A stretch of DNA of 64,000 bases from Leptothoe spongobia TAU-MAC 1115 (lineage in GTDB: Bacteria; Cyanobacteriota; Cyanobacteriia; Phormidesmidales; Phormidesmidaceae): positions 87,540-151,539 of the forward strand of contig NZ_JADOES010000008.1 of the NCBI RefSeq assembly GCF_018739885.1. Direction: 5' to 3'. Within the stretch, counting starts at the first letter, position 1. Every line of letters starts with the position of its first letter. The position numbers were made by a program, and so were the translations under genes. This document shows positions 19,117 through 27,237 of the stretch, in pieces. The notes beneath the pieces were generated by a model. The model saw only the letters and a program-made list of their open reading frames with translations, ran no database searches and was not told where the DNA came from.

Positions 19117-20256
19117 TCATGACTGATGTGACGGCGTGATTGGTAATTTTGAAGTTTCGGTCTGACTGCGCTGACAGGGAGCCGTGGTGGACACCATTGC
19201 CGCCATTACCTGTTGAGGACTGACCTCAAACGGCAAATGATGAATATCAGATTTGGGCTGACAGGCAAACTCGGCAGCCTGCCGTAAATCTGTCAATGAC
19301 ATTTCTCCTAATCCCAAATCGCTGAGGGTCATGGGTAAGCCGATTTGGGTATAAAACTGAAGCAATTGTTGACGCGCGGTCGCTGCCAAGGAATTGCTCA
19401 ATTCCATCTCCTCTAAACGCAGTTGCACTAAGATACCATAGGCAACTTTTTCGCCATGGAGCATACGGTGACTAGCCGGAATCTGGGTCAGACCATTGTG
19501 AATCGCATGGGCAGCCACGGTTCGACATTGCGCCCCGCCCATGCCGCCGATCACACCTGCCATTAAAACTGAGGCGTCCACCACATCGCGCCATTCGTCT
19601 CCCCCAGGGTTTTCCAAGGCAGCTACCGATTTCTGAAAAAGAATATCTCGCAGAACTCGGGCCTGTTGAACCGCACCAATAATTAAGGTTTGGTTAGAAT
19701 GACCGCTACTGACGGAAGCTTCGTACCATTTTGCGATCGCATCCCCAATCCCCGCCACCAAAGTACGCTTAGGGGCCGTTCCCACTAATTCATAGTCCAA
19801 TAATAAAAGTTCTGGACAAGTAGGTAGTCCCACATCGTAGCGAAACGCTCCCCGCTCAGAATAGACATTTGACAACGCTGTCCAGGCGGCACAGGTTGCG
19901 GCTGACGTGGGAACCGTCACTACCGGTAACTGGGTTTGATCCGCCACCAGCTTGGCTGTATCTAGAGCCTTACCACCCCCTACACCAATAATCAGATCAG
20001 CTCCATGGGCCTCAACATCCCCACGGAGCTGAGCCAAAGCAGGTTCACAACAGTCCATCTGATAAGACGCTTTGACGACATTTAGATCAGCCAACATATC
20101 GTCTAAAACGGAAGAAACCGTCTGTAAGGTGCGATCTCCACCAATTACCAAAGGCCGTTGTCCCAATTTCGAAATCAGCGATCCACACTGGGATAAAATC
20201 CCTGAACCTCGCACCACTTGGGCCGGTGCCACCATTAGTGTAGATAACGTAGACAT
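19117..20256 (-). CDS. Iron-containing alcohol dehydrogenase family (glycerol-dehydrogenase-like)
   Basis: 379 residues from the ATG at 20256 (GAGAAG upstream; a GTG two codons earlier is also possible). The NAD-binding GGGKALDTAKLVAD and PTSAATCAAW motifs and metal ligands in HAIHNGL and LHGEKVAYG match GldA-like dehydrogenases. Substrate specificity is unknown; cyanobacterial members are often called glycerol dehydrogenase without proof. It heads a probable two-gene operon with the aminotransferase. Confidence 0.82.
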   Translation of the reverse strand: MSTLSTLMVAPAQVVRGSGILSQCGSLISKLGQRPLVIGGDRTLQTVSSVLDDMLADLNVVKASYQMDCCEPALAQLRGDVEAHGADLIIGVGGGKALDTAKLVADQTQLPVVTVPTSAATCAAWTALSNVYSERGAFRYDVGLPTCPELLLLDYELVGTAPKRTLVAGIGDAIAKWYEASVSSGHSNQTLIIGAVQQARVLRDILFQKSVAALENPGGDEWRDVVDASVLMAGVIGGMGGAQCRTVAAHAIHNGLTQIPASHRMLHGEKVAYGILVQLRLEEMELSNSLAATARQQLLQFYTQIGLPMTLSDLGLGEMSLTDLRQAAEFACQPKSDIHHLPFEVSPQQVMAAMVSTTAPCQRSQTETSKLPITPSHQS

Positions 20257-20411
20257 GATCACTTCTCAACAAATTGAAAGCAATATTCGAAAGTTTGAAA
20301 GTTATAAAACGGAGAGTTAGTTAAAGGATCTTGTGTAGAGAATGAAGCCAAACGTAGGGCAACGCCTGAAACTCAAAACAAGTATTGAAAATTGTTAGCG
20401 AAACAGATCGC

Positions 20412-20933
20412 CTAGCTATTTTTAGCTGCCGCTCGAGCCTTGGCCAACTTTGCAGGAGCAATAGCGACACGGTAGCCTGACTCAGCCTCAGCATCGGGCT
20501 GCACCTGACCTAGATATAACAAGTCAGAAATGCCAGGCTCACGGTGAACGATAGTCCGAGCCCGAATCATGGCCCCCTGACTACCACCACCATTCAATTG
20601 ACTGGGATTAAATGAATTGATAGCCGCCTGCCGTAGAGTGGCTTCTAACTCAGCCGCAGAAATAGTAGCAGGGACAGAAATCACAAGCTGGGAAGCACCT
20701 GAGTCATAAACAGTGGCATAGCGCACCGACCCCTCCACGGTGGTCGATACCAATGGCTGAAAACTAAGGCCAAACAGTCCCGCTGTCAGTACACCACAAA
20801 ACCCAGTCGCCCCCACTAAGCGAAACCGAATACCCCACTTAGCAAGCCATGAAATCCCTGCCAATGCCGCCAAGGCTAAGGTGGCGAGGCCCATCCACTT
20901 GGTCGCCTCTAGAAAGAGTTCAGGAGTTGGCAT
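20412..20933 (-). CDS. ycf51: Ycf51 (DUF2518) protein
   Basis: 173 residues. Two N-terminal membrane helices (about 15-32 and 38-57) contain WGIRFRLVGATGFCGVLTAGLF, the family signature, followed by a soluble domain. Ycf51 is conserved in cyanobacteria and red-algal plastids; its function is unknown. It appears monocistronic. Confidence 0.85.
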   Translation of the reverse strand: MPTPELFLEATKWMGLATLALAALAGISWLAKWGIRFRLVGATGFCGVLTAGLFGLSFQPLVSTTVEGSVRYATVYDSGASQLVISVPATISAAELEATLRQAAINSFNPSQLNGGGSQGAMIRARTIVHREPGISDLLYLGQVQPDAEAESGYRVAIAPAKLAKARAAAKNS

Positions 20934-21070
20934 AGGAAACTAGCGCTTTTAATATGTAATCAGCATAACGTTAATTAATCGTATCAGTGGACATGTTTTT
21001 AGGCATTAGTAGCTGCTAATCAAAGGGGTTACCAGGGCTCACTAGAGATTGTCTAAATAATTTAAGATGC

Positions 21071-22471
21071 ATGTTGATTCGATTTCAGGCAAGCCATCTG
21101 GGCCTGGTAGCCCTGACACTGGGAGGCATAGGGTTGATTTGCCTTGGTTGGAGTGGGCGAGAAAAACCTCAACCACTCCCTCAGGATCCCCACATTCAAG
21201 TTTTCTTTAATCAGACAGAAACCCATAGATACCAGGATCCTTACCGTCATATCCAACGACCGGGTGACAACCTGGAACAGGTGTTGATTGATGCCATTGA
21301 GTCAGCCGTCACTTCCATCGACGTGGCTGCCCAAGAATTGAATCTCCCCCTAATGGCCCAAGCCTTGATAGATAAGGCTAAGGCTGGAATCAACGTCAGG
21401 GTGATTTTAGATAATCAATATAGCGACGGGTGGAGTCAACACAATTCAGCCTGGATTCGTCAACAGGACAATCACAGTCGGGGTAAATACGAAAATTTGT
21501 TTGCATTTGGTGACAGTAACGGCGATGGCCACATTTCCTCAGCTGAAGCAGCTCAACGTGATGCCGTCCTAATGCTGCGTCAGGCAGGGATCCCCATTGT
21601 GGACGATACCGACGATGGCACCAAAGGTAGCGGTCTGATGCACCATAAATTTATGGTGGTGGATAGCTACCAGATCATCACAGGCTCCGCTAACTTTACT
21701 CTTTCCGGCATCCACGGAGACTGGCTAGTGCCCGAGAGTCTAGGGAATGCCAATGCCATGCTGCGGATTAATAGCCCAGAGCTAGCCACCGCTTACACTG
21801 ATGAATTTGATCTCATGTGGGGGGATGGGCCTAAGGGACAACCCAACAGTCTCTTTGGATCGCCAAAACCACCCCGTCCCTTAGCAACAGTTACTCTACC
21901 TGGCAGTCAGATAACGGTTCAATTTTCTCCTCACCGAGCCGACACGCCAAGAGAACAAACCACGAATGGTGTTATTGCCCATGCGCTTAGTCAGGCTAGC
22001 CAATCAGTCGATTTAGCCTTATTTGTGTTTACAGATCAGGGTATTGCCGATGCCCTTGCAGCTAAGAGCGCTCTCCCGATTCGCGCGCTCATTGACCGTA
22101 GTTTTATCTACCGCTATCACAGTGAGGGCCTTGATATGTTAGGTCTTGGCCTGCCGGATCATCGCTGCAACTATGAAAAGGAAAATCGCCCTTGGCATAG
22201 CTCAATTGCCACGGTTGGCTATCCAAAATTAGCCGATGGCGACAAAATGCATCACAAATTTGCATTACTGGATAATCGCACAGTGATTATTGGCTCCCAT
22301 AATTGGAGTAAGGCTGCTAACCACAAGAATGATGAGAATTTGTTGATCATTGAGAATACAATTGTTGCCAAGCATTTTAAGCAAGAGTTTGAACGTCTCT
22401 ATGCAACGGCTGAGTTGGGACGTACGGAGTATCTTGTGGAGCGAATGAGAAAGATGCAGAAGAAATGCTGA
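21071..22471 (+). CDS. Exported phospholipase D-like protein with EF-hand loop
   Basis: 466 residues: an N-terminal hydrophobic segment (10-27) for export or anchoring, then two PLD domains with HKD motifs, HHKFMVVD at 191-198 followed by GSANFT, and MHHKFALLD followed by GSHNWS near 395-415. Between the start of domain 1 and its HKD lies DSNGDGHISSAE (148-159), a textbook EF-hand Ca2+ loop (D1, N3, D5, S9, E12). PLD-fold enzymes act on phospholipids, cardiolipin or nucleic acids; the substrate here is unknown. It converges with a glycosyltransferase 24 bases downstream. Confidence 0.85.
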   Translation: MLIRFQASHLGLVALTLGGIGLICLGWSGREKPQPLPQDPHIQVFFNQTETHRYQDPYRHIQRPGDNLEQVLIDAIESAVTSIDVAAQELNLPLMAQALIDKAKAGINVRVILDNQYSDGWSQHNSAWIRQQDNHSRGKYENLFAFGDSNGDGHISSAEAAQRDAVLMLRQAGIPIVDDTDDGTKGSGLMHHKFMVVDSYQIITGSANFTLSGIHGDWLVPESLGNANAMLRINSPELATAYTDEFDLMWGDGPKGQPNSLFGSPKPPRPLATVTLPGSQITVQFSPHRADTPREQTTNGVIAHALSQASQSVDLALFVFTDQGIADALAAKSALPIRALIDRSFIYRYHSEGLDMLGLGLPDHRCNYEKENRPWHSSIATVGYPKLADGDKMHHKFALLDNRTVIIGSHNWSKAANHKNDENLLIIENTIVAKHFKQEFERLYATAELGRTEYLVERMRKMQKKC

Positions 22472-22495
22472 AAAGATCAATTTCTTTATGAGGTT

Positions 22496-23479
22496 TTATT
22501 TTTTCAGCTTGTTCTGGATTCGTTTACAAAAAAGATATAGAAGTCGTTGGCGAGTAAGGCTGGGAATATCTGAGGGATGTTGTTGTCGATAATCGAAGAA
22601 TTGATTGAGTTCGGTGAGGATGTTTTCTAATCGAGGCACTAGTTGATCCGTGCGATAGGGAGAAAAGAAGCTTTCGGGTAGGTTATTGGGTTGCCAGTTG
22701 TCTAATACGGCTGCAATTCGTTTAACGTCATAGCCTGTGGCATAGCCTGCAATTTTATGACAGTTCTCTCCGGGGTCAAGGTAATCGGCAAGGGCATGGT
22801 TAACGCTGGAGAATACTTGACAGCCACAGGCGAGGGCCTCCATCGGGGGTAGACCGAAGCCCTCAGTGAGGCGATACTGGGCCCAATATTCTGCTGAATC
22901 GTACAGATAGACTTTGGCTCGGTTGAACAAGACCATGAGATCATCGACAAACGAATCGATAACAACCACATTAAATCTCTTTTGCAGCTCAGGAATCAGC
23001 TGATTGACAACGTACTCGGAAGATTTTCTGGCTTGTATGAGAATGTCAATGTCTCGCTCAACCTGACGGTTACTGACATTTGTGGGCAATTGGTTAGGGA
23101 GCCAATAGATGAGGGAGTTTTGCGATCGCATGCCCCAATATCCCATCGTATTACGACTCACACATAGAATCGGCACCTCAGGCGGCACTGAAAAACCATA
23201 GCCTGAGCTGTGGGCATGATAAACCACATGACAATGAGTCAGTTTTTTTAGCTGTTTAGGAACATCAAATCCCCAACTGACCACAAAGATACAATCCCTC
23301 AGATTCTCCTGTGGCAATAAATCATCAATAAACGGATGATTCTCCTCTCGCTGACGATAAGTCACCACCTCAGCCTTACAAATCTGTTGAGCCAAGTTTA
23401 GTGTATTGAGCTCAGCAAATAGACCACCACAAAAAAACGAGCGAGTAGTTCCTGGCAGGAGAAAATACAGCTTTCTCAT
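22496..23479 (-). CDS. Glycosyltransferase, GT4-like
   Basis: 327 residues. The C-terminal Rossmann half carries YRLTEGFGLPPMEALACGC, the E-x7-E nucleotide-sugar motif of GT-B retaining enzymes of family 4. The N-terminal half is short (starts MRKLYFLLPG), with VVYHAHSSGYGF in the acceptor region. No signal peptide. It is probably a cytoplasmic enzyme for a cell-surface glycan, but is isolated from any glycan cluster. Confidence 0.75.
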   Translation of the reverse strand: MRKLYFLLPGTTRSFFCGGLFAELNTLNLAQQICKAEVVTYRQREENHPFIDDLLPQENLRDCIFVVSWGFDVPKQLKKLTHCHVVYHAHSSGYGFSVPPEVPILCVSRNTMGYWGMRSQNSLIYWLPNQLPTNVSNRQVERDIDILIQARKSSEYVVNQLIPELQKRFNVVVIDSFVDDLMVLFNRAKVYLYDSAEYWAQYRLTEGFGLPPMEALACGCQVFSSVNHALADYLDPGENCHKIAGYATGYDVKRIAAVLDNWQPNNLPESFFSPYRTDQLVPRLENILTELNQFFDYRQQHPSDIPSLTRQRLLYLFCKRIQNKLKK

Positions 23480-23654
23480 CGCAAACGAGATATGGGAGCG
23501 CTCAGTATTCTACAGGATGGAAGTCATCGCTATGGGACCTAATTCAGCTCTATTAATTTCATAGATAGCTGCCATCTATCCCATGCTTTGTCGATCCTGA
23601 GTTTCGTCCATAGATTAGGTGATATGCAATCGCGCACTCCTCAAGGAGGTTCAT

Positions 23655-23954
23655 ATGAACATCTATTCCTCCAACTTACAAAAGCTCGAAGTACAGCGCC
23701 GTCAGCTGGAGCACCTGTGGCAACCTACCACTCCAGCCCAAAAAATCAAACAAGCTTCTAGTAACCTGCTACGTAATGCCGGTCAGTGGTTAGTTCAAAC
23801 CCTTACCGAAGGAGATCAGCTGCGGATCTGGACCACAGAAACCTCCGAGGGAACTCGCTGGTGCGTCCGCAATCCAGTGGATGACATGCAACACCAGTTT
23901 GATTCAGAAGAAGCACTACGTGTTTGGCTAGAACAGCGTTATTACAACGGCTAG
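23655..23954 (+). CDS. Conserved small protein, unknown function
   Basis: 99 residues. The ATG at 23655 follows a near-perfect AAGGAGGT by five bases, so an upstream in-frame ATG (23619) was rejected. The sequence has an N-terminal helix (NLQKLEVQRRQLEHLW), then LLRNAGQWLVQTLTEGDQLRIW and a C-terminal SEEALRVWLEQRYYNG. Similar short proteins occur in cyanobacteria; the role is unknown. A hairpin follows the stop. Confidence 0.7.
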   Translation: MNIYSSNLQKLEVQRRQLEHLWQPTTPAQKIKQASSNLLRNAGQWLVQTLTEGDQLRIWTTETSEGTRWCVRNPVDDMQHQFDSEEALRVWLEQRYYNG

Positions 23955-23967
23955 TACCCTAGATCAA

Positions 23968-24006
23968 CTTAGTACAGCAGGCTGTATCGTAGCTTGCTGT
24001 ACTAAG
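23968..24006 (+). terminator. Hairpin after the 99-aa gene
   Basis: CTTAGTACAGCA (23968-23979) pairs perfectly with TGCTGTACTAAG (23995-24006), 15-base loop, starting 13 bases after the stop. The T content afterwards is low (CTAACTATTTC), so it is a probable rather than certain terminator. Confidence 0.5.
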
Positions 24007-24124
24007 CTAACTATTTCGAAAACTTCTAAAGTGTTGCAAGGTATGGTGATGTTTTGCAACTGTCCTCTAACGCCTCTTAATACCAGCGATTCAATAGAGG
24101 AAAGAAGCCTTCAAGGTGCACACC

Positions 24125-24562
24125 ATGCAAATTAAATTAGCCCTCAGCACAGCTATATTAGGCACGATTACAGTTGCAATAGCGTCAGCGCTGACTGGTC
24201 AGGTCGCAGGCTATGCCAAAACCAGCAGCTATGACTTGTCCGAAACCCAAGCTCGCACCTGCCCAGCATTGACTGGTGAAACGATTACAGCACTTGATTT
24301 AAGCGCACAAATCTCCACCCTGTCCAATGCCGCTGACGCCAATAGGCTGCTGGCTATTACCGCATTGTGCAACGGATATGGCTATGGAGGAGCAGAAGAA
24401 TTTACTGCCGACCAAACCTCGGCAGCTCTGCAATCAACAACAGAAGCAGGCTCTAGCTCATTTCTCTACATCAATGAACATCCAACTCTACCCACACCCC
24501 AGGAAGCTGCAGAATTTGACCAGCTTCCCCAGGATCGAGTTGAATTTAAAGCCCCGATTTAG
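24125..24562 (+). CDS. Small secreted protein of unknown function
   Basis: 145 residues from the ATG at 24125, eight bases after AAGG. A signal peptide covers about residues 1-30 (LALSTAILGTITVAIASALTG). The mature chain is acidic and Ser/Thr/Ala-rich, with two Cys (TCPAL and ALCNGYGYGG) that could form a disulfide. No known domain. Confidence 0.6.
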   Translation: MQIKLALSTAILGTITVAIASALTGQVAGYAKTSSYDLSETQARTCPALTGETITALDLSAQISTLSNAADANRLLAITALCNGYGYGGAEEFTADQTSAALQSTTEAGSSSFLYINEHPTLPTPQEAAEFDQLPQDRVEFKAPI

Positions 24563-24769
24563 AACGAAATAATAAGTTTCAACAATACTGCTCTAGACAC
24601 ACCCATCAGAATCTCTCTTTCTACCCAAAAAAAATATTAAACTAGTGTGTTTTTGTTTTTCATACACTATGTAAATTCATAGTTCGCAAAGGTTTAGGTC
24701 CTGCTACGACTGACAGGTCAAGACCTGATGGCTGCGGTATAGTAGTTGAGACATTCATGGAAAGGTGCC

Positions 24770-24961
24770 ATGTTCGGTTTAGGTTGGCCAGAGGTGGGCA
24801 TTATTGCCATTGTCGCCGTTTTAATTTTTGGGCCCAAGAAAATCCCTGAGTTGGGCAGCGCCCTGGGGAAAACCCTGCGTGGGTTCAAAGACGAGATGGA
24901 TGCAGAAGTAGCAGCTGACTTTGAAGATGCCGACTACGTAGAGGATCCGGAACAAAGTTAA
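24770..24961 (+). CDS. tatA: Twin-arginine translocase subunit TatA/E
   Basis: 63 residues from the ATG at 24770 (AAAGG upstream). It has a single N-terminal transmembrane helix (GWPEVGIIAIVAVLIFG), the hinge GPKKIPELG, an amphipathic helix (SALGKTLRGFKDEM) and an acidic tail, the standard TatA layout. It forms the pore of the Tat system exporting folded proteins across thylakoid and plasma membranes. A strong terminator follows at 25048. Confidence 0.95.
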   Translation: MFGLGWPEVGIIAIVAVLIFGPKKIPELGSALGKTLRGFKDEMDAEVAADFEDADYVEDPEQS

Positions 24962-25047
24962 ATCAATATAGTCTGTGAATGTAGTAGGTACACATGGTTG
25001 GAGCTACCTACTACTAGCAGCGTCTAGTGAGCATATAGTAGGCATTT

Positions 25048-25080
25048 CAGGGAGATGAATCGCCATCTCCCTGTTTTTTT
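25048..25080 (+). terminator. Rho-independent terminator of tatA
   Basis: CAGGGAGATG (25048-25057) and CATCTCCCTG (25064-25073) form a perfect 10-bp stem with a 6-base loop, followed directly by seven T. It lies 87 bases after the tatA stop. Confidence 0.9.
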
Positions 25081-25121
25081 GATCTATTAGGAAACCTGAT
25101 CCAGGAGCAGCCCTGTAGGTA

Positions 25122-25282
25122 AGTAGGTTATCCAAATTAGGCTTCAGACACCGAGGCCCCCTTCCGTCCCCCAATCCTGGGGGAGACTAGACTCAAAGCC
25201 CCCAGGATTGGGGGTTTGGGGGCATATTCGAGGAGACCAAACTCCTGATCCTCCATCTTATAAATGATTAGGCCAACCTACT
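25122..25282. repeat. 161-bp MITE-like element, copy 1
   Basis: It begins AGTAGGTTATCCAAATTAGG, ends AACCTACT, and is flanked on both sides by TA (25120-25121 and 25283-25284), as expected for a TA target duplication. A perfect 16-bp stem sits inside (CCCCCAATCCTGGGGG at 25168-25183 with its complement at 25199-25214). A second copy of identical length lies inverted at 35286-35446. No coding capacity, so any mobility would need a transposase in trans. Confidence 0.75.
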
Positions 25283-25308
25283 TACCCCTAAAAAAGGATT
25301 CACCTAAA

Positions 25309-25367
25309 CCACGTCCAAGTTGAAACCTGTAGTTTCTCCTACGGTAAAACTCCAGTTCTGGACGTGG
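25309..25367 (-). terminator. Possible purB terminator structure
   Basis: CCACGTCCA (25309-25317) and TGGACGTGG (25359-25367) form a 9-bp stem immediately 3' of purB on the minus strand, with a smaller hairpin within; CCTTTTTTAG follows about 12 bases later on that strand. Termination by this structure is plausible but the loop is long. Confidence 0.4.
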
Positions 25368-25374
25368 ACAAGGT

Positions 25375-26700
25375 TTAAATACCCAATCGCTGATAGACCG
25401 TATCCAGATTTCTCAGCTGATAGTCAGGGTTAAAGGCTGCTTTAATTTCATCTGCCGTCAGTTTTTCCTTGACCTGAGGGTCTTGAGAGATTAAAGCATA
25501 GAAGTCACCCCCCTCAACATTCCATGCAGCATGGGCACTTTGCTGCACAATCCGATAAGCATCCTCACGGGCAAACCCTTTTTCCACCAGGGATAGGAGC
25601 ACCCGTTGGCTAAAGACCACACCGCCGTACATGTTCATGTTGCGTTTCATGTTTTCGGGGTAGATCTGCAGGTTTTGCACCAGCTTAGTGGTCTCAACCA
25701 ACATGAAATGCATCAAAATACAGCTGTCAGGGAAGATTACCCGTTCTACGGAACTATGGGAAATATCCCGCTCATGCCATAGGGCCACATTCTCTAGGGC
25801 AGCCAGGGCATTGGTGCGAATAATGCGGGCCAGACCGGTCAAACGCTCAGATTTAATCGGGTTGCGCTTATGGGGCATAGCCGAAGATCCCTTTTGCCCC
25901 TTAGCAAAAAATTCTTCAACTTCTAGCACGTCGGTACGCTGCAAATTACGAATTTCGACAGCAAACCGTTCGATGGACGCCGCTAGGCCAGCCAATGTGG
26001 TCATAAACTCGGCATGGACATCCCGTGAGATCACCTGAGTTGAAGCCGTGTCAGGCTTAAGCCCCAGCTTCTGACAGGTCAGCGCTTCGATTTCAGGATC
26101 GATGTTGGCATAGGTACCCACGGCTCCTGATATTTGGCCAACAGAAATTTCATCCTGGATCCGGCAAAGACGCTCACGATGCCGCAATACTTCAGCCAGC
26201 CAGCCAGCCAGCTTAAAACCAAAGGTCATGGGCTCAGCGTGAATCCCATGAGAGCGACCGATCATCACGGTATTGCGGTGGTCCTGGGCCTTGTTACGAA
26301 TAACCTGGATTAACTTTTCGACATGGGACAAAATCACTTTGTGACTGGCTACGATCTGTAAAGAAAGCGCCGTATCAAGCACATCGGAACTCGTCATTCC
26401 CAGGTGGATATAACGGCCCGCATCACCAACGTACTCATTAACATTGGTCAAAAATGCAATCACATCGTGGCGGACTTCGGCTTCTATCTCCAGAATGCGC
26501 GCCACGTCAAAATTCGCTTTGGCTTTGATTTCGTCCACCGCTGCTTGAGGAATGCGACCCAATTCAGCCTGGGCTTCGCAGACGGCGATCTCAACCTGTA
26601 GCCAAGTTTTGAATTTGTACTCGTCAGTCCAAAGTTCGCCCATCTCGGGCAGGGTGTAACGTTCAATCAAAACTAGTGTCGCAGGATACAACCGATCCAT
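25375..26700 (-). CDS. purB: Adenylosuccinate lyase
   Basis: 441 residues with the fumarase/aspartase superfamily signature GSSAMPHKRNP and catalytic region GRSHGIHAEPMTFG. The enzyme makes AICAR from SAICAR and AMP from adenylosuccinate in purine synthesis. Family members usually begin at (M)IERYTLPEMG; here that point is residue 11-12, preceded by TTG at 26670, so translation may start there rather than at the ATG at 26700. Confidence 0.96.
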   Translation of the reverse strand: MDRLYPATLVLIERYTLPEMGELWTDEYKFKTWLQVEIAVCEAQAELGRIPQAAVDEIKAKANFDVARILEIEAEVRHDVIAFLTNVNEYVGDAGRYIHLGMTSSDVLDTALSLQIVASHKVILSHVEKLIQVIRNKAQDHRNTVMIGRSHGIHAEPMTFGFKLAGWLAEVLRHRERLCRIQDEISVGQISGAVGTYANIDPEIEALTCQKLGLKPDTASTQVISRDVHAEFMTTLAGLAASIERFAVEIRNLQRTDVLEVEEFFAKGQKGSSAMPHKRNPIKSERLTGLARIIRTNALAALENVALWHERDISHSSVERVIFPDSCILMHFMLVETTKLVQNLQIYPENMKRNMNMYGGVVFSQRVLLSLVEKGFAREDAYRIVQQSAHAAWNVEGGDFYALISQDPQVKEKLTADEIKAAFNPDYQLRNLDTVYQRLGI

Positions 26701-26850
26701 TGTAAGCGGGTGGTCACCGGTTGCTAAGTCGAAATTAATAATAGTGAGGATTTGATCACACGCTGGTTAACCATCCGCATTGATGACACAACGCCCCCTC
26801 GCCGTCACGGCAGGAACCTTTTTGGTATAGAAATAAACCGTAAACAAGCA

Positions 26851-26887
26851 TAAATCCTCCAGGAGATTAGAGCACCTGGAGGATTTA
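26851..26887. terminator. Perfect 13-bp hairpin between purB and a small membrane gene
   Basis: TAAATCCTCCAGG (26851-26863) pairs with CCTGGAGGATTTA (26875-26887), 11-base loop. It lies 45 bases after the small minus-strand gene at 26933-27097 and may terminate it; a CTTTTA tail is present only on the plus side. Confidence 0.55.
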
Positions 26888-26932
26888 CTTTTATATTCAT
26901 CAGAAAGATTAGCAGTCAGACCCGGAACAGCC

Positions 26933-27097
26933 TTAATCGACTTCAATCGATTCGAAGGAGCTGAGTACAGACCATGATAGACGCGTTGCTACGGTCGCAA
27001 GAGCAATAATGGCAACCATAGCTAGGACGGCATAGGGCATATGCAGTCCAAACAAAATCATACTGATAAGTATTAGGGCAAGCAGTGTAAGATCCAA
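26933..27097 (-). CDS. 54-residue membrane protein (TTG start)
   Basis: A TTG at 27097, eight bases after GAGGA, opens a 54-residue frame. It encodes two hydrophobic stretches (TLLALILISMILFGL and AVLAMVAIIALATVA), then an amphipathic tail ending SSFESIEVD. No family is recognised. The ribosome-binding site, hydrophobic pattern and following hairpin support a real gene despite the size. Confidence 0.55.
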   Translation of the reverse strand: MDLTLLALILISMILFGLHMPYAVLAMVAIIALATVATRLSWSVLSSFESIEVD

Positions 27098-27237
27098 AGC
27101 CTTGTCCTCAAAATATTGCTGTCACTATTAATAATAGATATTTCGCCGAAGGAGTATTAACTTAGGCAAAAAACTTATTAATGGTTCATGTTCATGTAAG
27201 GATAGTCGTAGAGCTGGGCTAAACTTAGCCGGAGCAA

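Noticed and set aside
24643..24669. TAGTGT...ACACTA inverted repeat resembling the candidate NrtR dyad
   Set aside because: The arms are 15 bases apart rather than 7, and the position before tatA gives no link to NAD metabolism; probably chance or a weak hairpin.
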